NCBI GenBank assembly: GCA_017459925.1
Contig: JAFUCC010000105.1
Coordinates: 1 to 57,024, forward strand
From: Eggerthellaceae bacterium
GTDB lineage: Bacteria > Actinomycetota > Coriobacteriia > Coriobacteriales > Eggerthellaceae
Length of the DNA stretch: 57,024 nucleotides
Direction: 5' to 3'
Both the position numbers and the translations under genes were made by a program. How positions within the stretch are numbered: the first letter of the stretch is position 1; the number at the start of each line of letters is the position of its first letter. The notes under the pieces are model-generated. The model had not been told where the DNA came from. It made no database searches and saw only the letters and a program-made list of their open reading frames with translations. Of the stretch, positions 32,935-39,411 are shown in pieces.

Positions 32935-33255
32935 CTATGCAACGCGCTCGAGAAGGGCTTCGGCATCGCAGTTGAGTGCCTGGGCGAGCGCCATGGCCGT
33001 CTGCAACTGGGCCTTGTTGATGTCCTTGCGGCGCTGCTCGTATTCCTGGATGGTGCGGACGGACACGCCCGAGATAGCCGCGAGCTCCTCTTGGCTGAGC
33101 CCCGTTTCCCATTGGTAGTGCGCCAGCGCCCAGCCGACCCAGTATTCCTTGCTGCGGTCTTGCCGGAAGCGGATCGCAATGGGACGCTGCAGCCCGACGG
33201 TCTCCTCGACAGCGAGCAGCGTGAGCTCGGCGCCGCTCTTCCCTTCGTGATGCAA
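32935..33255 (-). CDS. XRE family helix-turn-helix protein
   Basis: The 106-aa protein ends in a clear XRE helix-turn-helix (ETGLSQEELAAISGVSVRTIQEYEQRRKDI, ~residues 50-79). The preceding ~45 residues include RFRQDRSKEYWVGWALAHYQW, a segment common in small two-part helix-turn-helix proteins often linked to toxin genes. The longest frame begins at a TTG with a stop codon two codons upstream. No obvious ribosome-binding site is visible, so the gene may be truncated at its 5' end. It may be a remnant of a toxin-antitoxin locus. Confidence 0.65.
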   Translation of the reverse strand: MHHEGKSGAELTLLAVEETVGLQRPIAIRFRQDRSKEYWVGWALAHYQWETGLSQEELAAISGVSVRTIQEYEQRRKDINKAQLQTAMALAQALNCDAEALLERVA

Positions 33256-33298
33256 TGACCGCTAGAATCCGCCCGGGTTTGCGTTTATTGCCAGCAGC

Positions 33299-33670
33299 CT
33301 ATCCTTCGGCGAAGGGGTTCACGCCCTCGCAGGGAGCGGGCACGCCGGCCAAGTCGAAGTAGGCGTAGCCCCAGTCGCACATGCCCTTGATGAGCGGGAC
33401 GAGCGTCTGGCCCAATTCGGTGAGCGAGTACTCGGTCTTGGGCGGCACCACGGGGTACATCTCGCGGTGCACGATGCCGTCGGCCTCGAGCTCCTTGAGC
33501 TGCCGCGAGAGCATGCGCGGCGTGGCAGCGGGAACCAGGCGCGCTATCTCGGAGTAGCGCAGCGTGCGGCCTATGAGCTCGTAGGCGATGATGGCCTTGT
33601 ACTTGCCGCCGAGCACGCCCATGAACGCCTCGATGGGGCAGCTGTATCCTGCGATCTTCTCGACGTCCAT
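33299..33670 (-). CDS. HxlR family transcriptional regulator
   Basis: The 123-aa protein is a typical HxlR: CPIEAFMGVLGGKYKAIIAYEL (conserved Cys11), YSEIARLVPAATPRMLSRQLKELEADGIVHRE as the winged helix, and YPVVPPKTEYSLTELGQTL as the wing. Such proteins often sense reactive electrophiles through the N-terminal cysteine. It is divergent from the NTF2-like/nitroreductase pair, with an operator-like ATACT...AGTAT repeat (33689-33705) in the gap, so these genes are its likely targets. Confidence 0.9.
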   Translation of the reverse strand: MDVEKIAGYSCPIEAFMGVLGGKYKAIIAYELIGRTLRYSEIARLVPAATPRMLSRQLKELEADGIVHREMYPVVPPKTEYSLTELGQTLVPLIKGMCDWGYAYFDLAGVPAPCEGVNPFAEG

Positions 33671-33688
33671 GCGTCCGGCCTCCTAGCT

Positions 33689-33705
33689 ATACTTCGGGAT
33701 AGTAT
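33689..33705. promoter_or_regulatory. HxlR operator-like inverted repeat
   Basis: ATACT (33689-33693) and AGTAT (33701-33705) are perfect inverted repeats with a 7-bp spacer, lying 19 bp upstream of the hxlR start and in front of the divergent genes. Confidence 0.55.
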
Positions 33706-33803
33706 GGGACAAAATAGTGCGTTCTTGCGTCATGGCATATTCTAGCCCAAGATTCGGACTGCGGGAAGCGCCCGCCAAGGAAACCGGACGAAAGGGGCTC
33801 GCA

Positions 33804-34139
33804 ATGGCCAACGCATCCATCAAGGACTACCAGGAAGTAATCGAGTGCGTGAAGATCTACGCCGAGGGCGGAAACGTCAGCGGCGACGCGCAGAAGCCGG
33901 CCTTCATGGAGGGCGCGACCATCAACGGCGCCCCCATCCAGACGCTGTTCGACCTCGTGGACCAGCTGGGGCCGAGCGACTCAAAAACCCAGATCGACGT
34001 GCTCGACATCGTGGGCGACATCGCAGCCGTGCGCGTGACCATGGAAGGCTTCCACGGTGCCGACTACGTCGACTTCCACGTGCTGAAGAAGACCGAGGAC
34101 GGCTGGAAGATCGCCGCCAAGGTGTACACGGAGAAGTAA
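33804..34139 (+). CDS. NTF2-like / lumazine-binding-like small protein
   Basis: The 111-aa protein begins MANASIKDYQEVIECVKIYAEGG and has GATINGAPIQTLFDLVDQLG and VRVTMEGFHGADYVDFHVLKKTEDGWKIAAKVYTEK. This matches NTF2-like proteins of the putative lumazine-binding group (helix then curved sheet, ending in W-K-I-x-x-K). They are small cone-shaped proteins that bind or convert small ligands. The nitroreductase starts 25 nt later; both face the HxlR regulator. I use ATG 33804; an upstream in-frame ATG at 33717 reads through likely promoter DNA. Confidence 0.78.
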   Translation: MANASIKDYQEVIECVKIYAEGGNVSGDAQKPAFMEGATINGAPIQTLFDLVDQLGPSDSKTQIDVLDIVGDIAAVRVTMEGFHGADYVDFHVLKKTEDGWKIAAKVYTEK

Positions 34140-34164
34140 ACCCCCGAAAGCCAAGGAGCACGCG

Positions 34165-34683
34165 ATGGGATTCATGGAACTGGCCAAGGAGCGGTACTCG
34201 GTGCGCAAGTACCTCGACGAGCCCGTCGAGCAGGAGAAGGTCGACCTGATACTGGAGGCCGCGCGCCTGGCGCCGACAGCGGTGAACTATCAGCCGTTTA
34301 GGGTGTACGTCCTGCAAAGCGACGAGGCCCGGGCGAAGGCGGCGCGCGTGTGCCGCTGCACGTTCGACGCGCCAGTCGTGTTCCTCGTGTGCTCCGACGA
34401 GCGCCGCGCGTGGAAGAGCCAGACCGAGCGCAATTACTCGACCGGCGAGATGGACGCGTCGATCGTGTGCACGCACATGATGCTCGAGGCTTGGGAGCTC
34501 GGCCTGGGCTCGTGCTGGGTCCGCCTGTTCTCGGTTGCCGACGTGCAGCGGGCGTTCAGCCTGCCGCACTATATCGTGCCGCGCTGCATGCTGCCCGTAG
34601 GCTACGCGCACCCGGACGGCGGCCCCTACCGCCCCTGGCATGACGTGTACCGGCCGCTGGACGAGCTGGTGGTGACGCTATGA
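34165..34683 (+). CDS. Nitroreductase family FMN oxidoreductase
   Basis: The 172-aa protein begins MGFMELAKERYSVRKYLDEP, the RxSxRxY FMN-binding start of nitroreductases, with AARLAPTAVNYQPFRVYVL and MLEAWELGLGSCWVR as further family motifs. It reduces nitro groups, quinones or similar with NAD(P)H. It is short, like the compact nitroreductase subgroup. It lies downstream of the NTF2-like gene in an HxlR-controlled unit. The stop codon overlaps the start of a family D hairpin. Confidence 0.88.
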   Translation: MGFMELAKERYSVRKYLDEPVEQEKVDLILEAARLAPTAVNYQPFRVYVLQSDEARAKAARVCRCTFDAPVVFLVCSDERRAWKSQTERNYSTGEMDASIVCTHMMLEAWELGLGSCWVRLFSVADVQRAFSLPHYIVPRCMLPVGYAHPDGGPYRPWHDVYRPLDELVVTL

Positions 34684-34710
34684 ACCAAAAGGGAGACTCC
34701 CTATTGGTTC
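34682..34710. repeat. Family D hairpin, single copy
   Basis: GAACCAAAAGGGAGACTCCC... folds back on ...CTATTGGTTC over about 14 bp with a mismatch. It begins within the nitroreductase stop codon. Confidence 0.75.
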
Positions 34711-35243
34711 GTCTCTAGACAGCAAAACCCGCGATTGCAGCCTTTTCCCTCTGTCAATCTTGGTTGAACATAGGCTCTACCGGCAGGTGACAGAAATCAC
34801 GGGTTCCGTGCCCCAAATCGCGCCGTTGGATGCAATCTCGATTGCGTTTACCCAGGTCATAGGATGCCAACGGTAAAAGAGCGGGTACGGAAGGCGCTAT
34901 TTCCGCCAGCGAATGGCAGAAATCGCGGGTTCCGTGCCCGTCCGCGGCGTAAAAATGAAGTTCCGTGCCGCTCTATGTTCAACCATCGTTGACATGCCCC
35001 AAGATGGAGCAGCCACGCCTGACGTAAACTTTCCACCGGACAGCCTGGGGCATGTCAATCTTGGTTGAGCATACAATCGCCGACATGATGCAGCGATATG
35101 GCCTTCGTGTGTGTACCGAAAAGGCGATGAGTAGGGACTGTCCCTTTTGGTTCGCTTTTTGCAATACCGTTTCTGCTTCCCAGTAAGGTCGGGAAACGGT
35201 AGGATTGGCCGAAACCCTTGGTTTCGATCCGGAAGGGGAGATC
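34711..35243. repeat. Repeat-rich noncoding island
   Basis: This 530-bp stretch has no gene. GTCAATCTTGGTTGAACATAG (34755-34775) is inverted at about 34974-34994 (CTATGTTCAACCATCGTTGAC) and recurs directly near 35052. CAGAAATC(A/G)CGGGTTCCGTGCCC occurs at about 34790 and 34915. GACATGCCCCA and TGGGGCATGTC flank a further 60-bp palindrome (about 34990-35058). A family D fragment GTCCCTTTTGGTTC lies near 35140. It looks like nested, decayed miniature elements. Confidence 0.65.
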
Positions 35244-35627
35244 ATGAACAACCGGGCAATCGCAACTTCCAACGCCCCAGCGGCAATCGGCCCTTACAGC
35301 CAGGCGATCAAGGCGGAAGGCGTTTCCATCAACGTCTCGGGACAGCTGCCCATCGACCCGGCGACCGGGGAGTTCGCGGGCGACGACATCAGGTCCCAGA
35401 CGCGCCAGAGCCTCCTGAACGTGAAGGCGATTCTGGAGGAGGCCGGGGCGGGCATGTCCGACGTCGTCGAGACCACCGTCCTGCTCACCGACATCGCCGA
35501 GTTCGCCGACATGAACGAGGTCTACGCCGAGTTCTTCAGCGCCCCGTATCCCGCCCGCGCGGCCTTCCAGGTTGTGGCGCTGCCGAAAGGCGCCAAAGTC
35601 GAGATTAAGGTCGTGGCCCGCGTATAG
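35244..35627 (+). CDS. ridA: RidA family reactive-intermediate deaminase
   Basis: The 127-aa protein is a standard RidA/YjgF trimer subunit: APAAIGPYSQAIKAEGVSINVSGQLPIDP, RQSLLNVKAILEEAGAGMSDVVETTVLLTD, and PARAAFQVVALPKGAKVEIKVVARV, whose Arg (in ARAAF) binds the substrate carboxylate. It hydrolyses enamine/imine by-products of PLP enzymes. GGAAGGGGAGATC precedes ATG 35244. It stands alone after a repeat-rich gap. Confidence 0.9.
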   Translation: MNNRAIATSNAPAAIGPYSQAIKAEGVSINVSGQLPIDPATGEFAGDDIRSQTRQSLLNVKAILEEAGAGMSDVVETTVLLTDIAEFADMNEVYAEFFSAPYPARAAFQVVALPKGAKVEIKVVARV

Positions 35628-35701
35628 CGCAAGCAGGATAGCGTACGCACAGAATATCTCCAGGCTGTAGTCGAGCAGCTTCTGTCTCGCGGGATGTTCC
35701 C

Positions 35702-36445
35702 CTAACTTGCCTGCGGTCGCACCGCATCGCCGCAGTGCACCTTGAATAGCCTGCAGAAGGCCCAGGCGAGGATGGCCGGCGAGAGGCCTGCGAACACGTC
35801 GAGCACGACCACGCCTGTAGGTCCGCCGACGGCCGCCATGGCGTAGCCCGCGCCGAGCAGCCCGTGCGCGATGGCCCCCGCCACCAGGAACGCCGCGATG
35901 CCGCCGCCGCGCATGAAGTCGCCACGTGCGCACACGACGATGACGAGCACGGCGAGCGGCACGAACACGAACGAGCCCATGAAGAAGCCGGGGTTGAGGG
36001 CCACGGGAACGCCGCGCACGGCGGTCATGGCGACGTGCATGAGGCCGTTGACGAGGATGAAGCCGTAGGGGCTGAGCGCCACGACGGGGTTGCCGATCCT
36101 GCGGCCCAGCCAGGCCGCCAGCGGCACGCCGAACCACACGAGCGCGATGTTCACGAGCGGGAAGTGCAGCATGGGCAGGGCCGAGAGGTCGAGGATGCCG
36201 CCCGCGTTGGCGAAGACCTGCTCGATGATGACGTAGTTGCCGTCCACGACGTTGAGCGCGTACTCCTCGAACTGGTGGACGAGGTAGGCGGGCATCGCCG
36301 CCCACGCCAGCCAGTACGGGTCTCGCCAGCGCGGGCAGCCCGCGCCGCGCAGCAGGTCCGTGGCGAAGAGCAGGACGAGCATCACGATTCCCATCCCGAG
36401 GCCCACCCAGGGCCAAGCGTACCAGAACGCGTCCGCTATGTTCAT
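35702..36445 (-). CDS. HXXEE-domain membrane protein
   Basis: The 247-aa protein has about seven hydrophobic segments and the motif HQFEEYALNVVDG near residue 57, fitting the HXXEE domain (PF13787), with a second histidine in NGLMHVAMT. The motif's histidine and glutamates lie at membrane boundaries and could bind metal, but the family's role is unknown. It starts with AAGGAGG at a good distance and is divergent from the TetR gene at 36555 across an inverted repeat, so it is the probable TetR target. Confidence 0.8.
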   Translation of the reverse strand: MNIADAFWYAWPWVGLGMGIVMLVLLFATDLLRGAGCPRWRDPYWLAWAAMPAYLVHQFEEYALNVVDGNYVIIEQVFANAGGILDLSALPMLHFPLVNIALVWFGVPLAAWLGRRIGNPVVALSPYGFILVNGLMHVAMTAVRGVPVALNPGFFMGSFVFVPLAVLVIVVCARGDFMRGGGIAAFLVAGAIAHGLLGAGYAMAAVGGPTGVVVLDVFAGLSPAILAWAFCRLFKVHCGDAVRPQAS

Positions 36446-36479
36446 GCCGGCCTCCTTCGGTCTGGCTTATGCTACGCTT

Positions 36480-36539
36480 TAATAGTAAAAGCGTTCCTAT
36501 TACAAGAAAACTGAAAGAACCCGCGACTTTTTACTATTA
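36480..36539. promoter_or_regulatory. Operator-like inverted repeat between HXXEE and TetR genes
   Basis: TAATAGTAAAAG (36480-36491) pairs with CTTTTTACTATTA (36527-36539), twelve bases matched with one extra T, in the 109-bp divergent gap. It is AT-rich against GC-rich flanks. Two separate half-sites about 47 bp apart centre to centre could be bound by the TetR dimers. Confidence 0.6.
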
Positions 36540-36554
36540 CGGGAGGTAGCACGG

Positions 36555-37115
36555 ATGGCGAGGCCGGCGAGGGGGTCGGGGCCGGGGGCAGTCGAGCGCC
36601 TGGCGGAGGCGTTTTGGGCGATGCTCGCGGAGATGCCCTACGCGGACATCAAGGTGGTGGCGCTCGCGAGGCGCGCGGGCGCGAGCCCGAACACACTATA
36701 CTACCACTTCGACGGCGTCGCCGACCTGGCGCGCCATGCCCTGGAGGCCGAGCTCGACGCCGCGCTGGTCTCCGACCTGCTGGCCGGGGCGCCGCCCGCG
36801 CCGGATCTCTCACGCTCCCGGCGCATGGGGCGGGTGGCCCTCGCCGCCCGGAGCGGGTCAGCCGAGCTGACCGGCATGCTGGCGTCCTCGCTGCGGGCGC
36901 TGTGGCTGGAGGGCGCGGGGGTGGGCGAGGCCGAACTCGACGACGCGCAGCGCCGCGACCTGGCGTTCATATTCGGCGGCATCGTGGCAATGCTCGGGGA
37001 CGAGGCCCTCGCGGTCGACGCGGGGCAGATGGCCGCCTTCGCATCCCGCCCGCTGGGCGCCGGCGCGGTGGCGACCATGGCCGCGCTTGGGAAGACCGGC
37101 GGGGCCGGCATGTGA
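36555..37115 (+). CDS. TetR family regulator
   Basis: The 186-aa protein has the TetR fold: FWAMLAEMPYADIKVVALARRAGASPNTLYYHFDGVADLARHAL (~residues 22-65) with the NTLYYHFDG end of the recognition helix. The rest is alanine/glycine-rich and helical. Its GC content is even higher than the surroundings. It is divergent from the HXXEE gene with an inverted repeat between. GGGAGG precedes the ATG. Confidence 0.85.
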   Translation: MARPARGSGPGAVERLAEAFWAMLAEMPYADIKVVALARRAGASPNTLYYHFDGVADLARHALEAELDAALVSDLLAGAPPAPDLSRSRRMGRVALAARSGSAELTGMLASSLRALWLEGAGVGEAELDDAQRRDLAFIFGGIVAMLGDEALAVDAGQMAAFASRPLGAGAVATMAALGKTGGAGM

Positions 37116-37559
37116 GGCGTGAGTAAACATCTCAATGCAGTCAGGTATGCGGTCGTGGACGATGTGCTGCGCGGCTGAGAGCAGCAAACGGGCTGTCGGT
37201 GGCTATAATGGGCTGCCGAAAAGGCGATGAATAGGGACGGCGGCTTTCCGTCATCTCATGCGATAGGCGAGACAAGCTCAGGGGGTTCATAACCTTGTCT
37301 TTACTCATTGCATCGAGAGAAATCGCTCTTTGAACATAGACAAAGCGCTTTTGGCTCAAACGCAAGGCGTGCAACCTACGCATGGATCTGATATCGCTGC
37401 ATTGTGCTGACCTTTTCCGTTTTCGCTCAGCGATATGGGCTCCGTGTGTATCCAAATCGCCGCACACGGGGAAATACGATGCATATAGATCCGATATCGC
37501 TGCATGAAACGCGATATTTCTTGCATTGAATTTGGAATAGTTTGTAAAAGGCCTGGTAA
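37116..37559. other. Noncoding gap with decayed repeats
   Basis: No gene is visible. CCGAAAAGGCGATGAATAGG at 37216 matches CCGAAAAGGCGATGAGTAGG near 35117. CAGCGATATGGGCTCCGTGT (37430) matches CAGCGATATGGCCTTCGTGT near 35083 and is partly inverted around 37390. The composition is AT-richer. It seems to share an ancestor with the 34711-35243 island. Confidence 0.5.
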
Positions 37560-37706
37560 GCCCCGAAGTCAGTCGAACGCGCGCAGGTAAGCGCGGGCTG
37601 CGCGTCGCTGCCGTTCGTGCTGGGCTTGCTGTACGACCTGCTGACGGGCGGCCCGGTTGGCGTCATGGAGGCCAAGCTGGACGCGCTTGTGAAGCTGGAC
37701 TTCTAG
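37560..37706 (+). pseudogene. C-terminal fragment of a lost gene
   Basis: From 37560 a frame stays open for 48 codons to TAG at 37704 with coding-like GC3 use, reading ...GCASLPFVLGLLYDLLTGGP then VGVMEAKLDALVKLDF. It has no suitable start or ribosome-binding site and is preceded by a stop at 37557-37559. It looks like the tail of a deleted gene. The family is not recognised. Confidence 0.4.
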
Positions 37707-38344
37707 CTCTCTTTCACAAGTTCGGTGCCGAAGCTAAACGCTGCGTCGCGCTGGGCATCCCACGTACGCTCTCGGTTGGCGAGCATGTCGGCCATTTGGG
37801 GTGCTGCTTCGTACTTCTCCCAACTGTCCATGAAGGGGTAGCAGCCCTGGACCTTGAGCGATTTCGGCTGCGTGCGGAAGATCAGCCCTAGGAAACGCTC
37901 CATAGGTGCCAGCCGCTCGTTGATGGGGTCTTGCGGATAGCCCATCGTGTAGACCATGCCCACCATGAGCTTGCGCGGGAAGTAGGTCCCGTCCTCGACC
38001 GCTGTGTCGTAGGGTAGGTACTGGAAGAGCAGCCTCTCCAGGAACGAGCGGATCTCTCCCGTGATGTCGGAGAAGTAGATGGGCGAGCCCACGATGAGCG
38101 CATCCGCGTCGGCGACAGCCTCCAGGATCGGCGTCAGGCCGTCCTTGATGGCGCACTTGTGCAGCGACTTGCCGCCCTTGCGCTTGCACGCGAAGCACCC
38201 GCGGCAGCCCTTGTAGTCCATCTTGTACAAATCGAAGCGCTCGACTTCGGCGCCCTCGGACCTCGCGCCTTCGATGGCGCTGTCCAGAAGCTGGGCGGTG
38301 TTGTGGTTGGCGCGGGGGCCTCCGTTGACGGCGATAATCTTCAT
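37703..38344 (-). CDS. Flavodoxin-fold NAD(P)H/Fe-S flavoprotein oxidoreductase
   Basis: The 213-aa protein begins MKIIAVNGGPRANHNTAQLLDSAI, a NADPH-dependent FMN reductase start. It then has YKGCRGCFACKRKGGKSLHKCAIKDG, a four-cysteine motif as in iron-sulfur flavoproteins, and ALIVGSPIYFSDITGEIRSFLERL at the FMN site. It probably transfers electrons from NAD(P)H or ferredoxin via FMN. It is a paralogue of 56014-56652. ATG 38344 has GGAAAGGAC upstream. No partner gene is close. Confidence 0.85.
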   Translation of the reverse strand: MKIIAVNGGPRANHNTAQLLDSAIEGARSEGAEVERFDLYKMDYKGCRGCFACKRKGGKSLHKCAIKDGLTPILEAVADADALIVGSPIYFSDITGEIRSFLERLLFQYLPYDTAVEDGTYFPRKLMVGMVYTMGYPQDPINERLAPMERFLGLIFRTQPKSLKVQGCYPFMDSWEKYEAAPQMADMLANRERTWDAQRDAAFSFGTELVKES

Positions 38345-38444
38345 GGCTGCTGTCCTTTCCCTCTCTGGTGCCATTATCGCAGATGCCCGACAGGCTATTA
38401 AAGGGCAAGACGGTCGCTGTGGGGCGTGCCTCCTGGTGAGCGAT

Positions 38445-39293
38445 TCACGTGAATCGCCTCCTCAGCGATGAGGCGACGATGGCGGCGGCGTCCTTGTAGG
38501 AATCGCGTTCGGTTGCGCTCGATGCGCGGATATCGGTCGTGTAAACCGCCTCGACGCGCTCGAGCGCCCGGGCGAAAACCGCCCTTCCAGCATCCGTTAT
38601 CGACACCGAGGCAGAGCGGCGATCGCCAGGCTGGGCTCCTCGGGTAACGAGCCCAGCGTCCTCGAGCTTTCCCACCGCGTACGTCATGGTGGGGGAGCTG
38701 AGGACGAGATGCTCGCCGATTGCCCCTATTCGCGCCTGGCCGCCGCGCTGCTCGAGTTCGAACAGTATCCTGAAGCCGTTGACCGACAACCCCTCTGCGT
38801 GTGCAGATTTCGTGAGCGTATCTTCAACTAGTAAAAAGGCGTGCAAGGTTTCGAATGCCGAGAAGAAGTGCCCTTGGCGCATCCTGTTGCCCTCGTCGAG
38901 GTTCTTGTTGGTGATAATCGAACCGGTGTCGACGACCGCCTTCTGCTGGGGCGTGAGTGCCGAGAAGTACTCCTCGTGCGTCTGGGCGAGCACGACGTCG
39001 GCGTCGAGGGCCAAGTCGATTCCCGCCTTCGTTATGCGCAGCTCACGTCCGTTGTGCCCAACCCTTTCCACTAGACCTCGTTTGGCCAGATCATTAGCTG
39101 AAACCGTCACCGTTGCAGGACTCGTTGAAAGCGTTCTGGCAAGGGCCGATGGCCCCGTGCCCGAGACGTGATCGCTCAGGAAGGCGAGCATGCGGTACTC
39201 GGTGATGCTCAGCCCGCACTCGGAGCGAAGCGCATGCGCGACGCTCCTGTCGTAGTTGAGCCCGTATGTCATGAGGTCGGACGTGACGAACAT
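38445..39293 (-). CDS. Tandem (double) MarR-type transcriptional regulator 2
   Basis: The 282-aa protein starts MFVTSDLMTYGLNYDRSVAH and contains two MarR winged helices: LRSECGLSITEYRMLAFLSD with ALARTLSTSPATVTVSANDL, then AEGLSVNGFRILFELEQRGG with EHLVLSSPTMTYAVGKLEDA and the wing QPGDRRSASVSITDAGRAV. It aligns end to end with the regulator at 20520 and likewise is divergent from a molybdoenzyme. GGAGGAGCC precedes the start, confirming the paralogue's N-terminus. Confidence 0.85.
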   Translation of the reverse strand: MFVTSDLMTYGLNYDRSVAHALRSECGLSITEYRMLAFLSDHVSGTGPSALARTLSTSPATVTVSANDLAKRGLVERVGHNGRELRITKAGIDLALDADVVLAQTHEEYFSALTPQQKAVVDTGSIITNKNLDEGNRMRQGHFFSAFETLHAFLLVEDTLTKSAHAEGLSVNGFRILFELEQRGGQARIGAIGEHLVLSSPTMTYAVGKLEDAGLVTRGAQPGDRRSASVSITDAGRAVFARALERVEAVYTTDIRASSATERDSYKDAAAIVASSLRRRFT

Positions 39294-39327
39294 CCTGGCT
39301 CCTCCATTTCATACTCGAATGACCATA

Positions 39328-39364
39328 TTTTATCAGTTGAAGTAATGCCGTTCTACCTTTCGCA
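39328..39364. promoter_or_regulatory. Shared 37-bp element in divergent promoter 2
   Basis: TTTTATCAGTTGAAGTAATG continues with CCGTTCTACCTTTCGCA. It aligns gap-free to 21433-21469; GAAGTAA, TCTAC and TTT are kept, with AAGTA...TACCTT as a partial inverted repeat. It sits 36 bp from the double-MarR start. Confidence 0.65.
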
Positions 39365-39411
39365 CTGAGGGCCAAAGGGAAGGCCCGAGGATATCGAGAA
39401 GAGGGGGTTTC

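Noticed and set aside
34711-35243. CRISPR-like array because of recurring short repeats
   Set aside because: Repeats are few, in both orientations, unequal in spacing and length; no cas genes are present.
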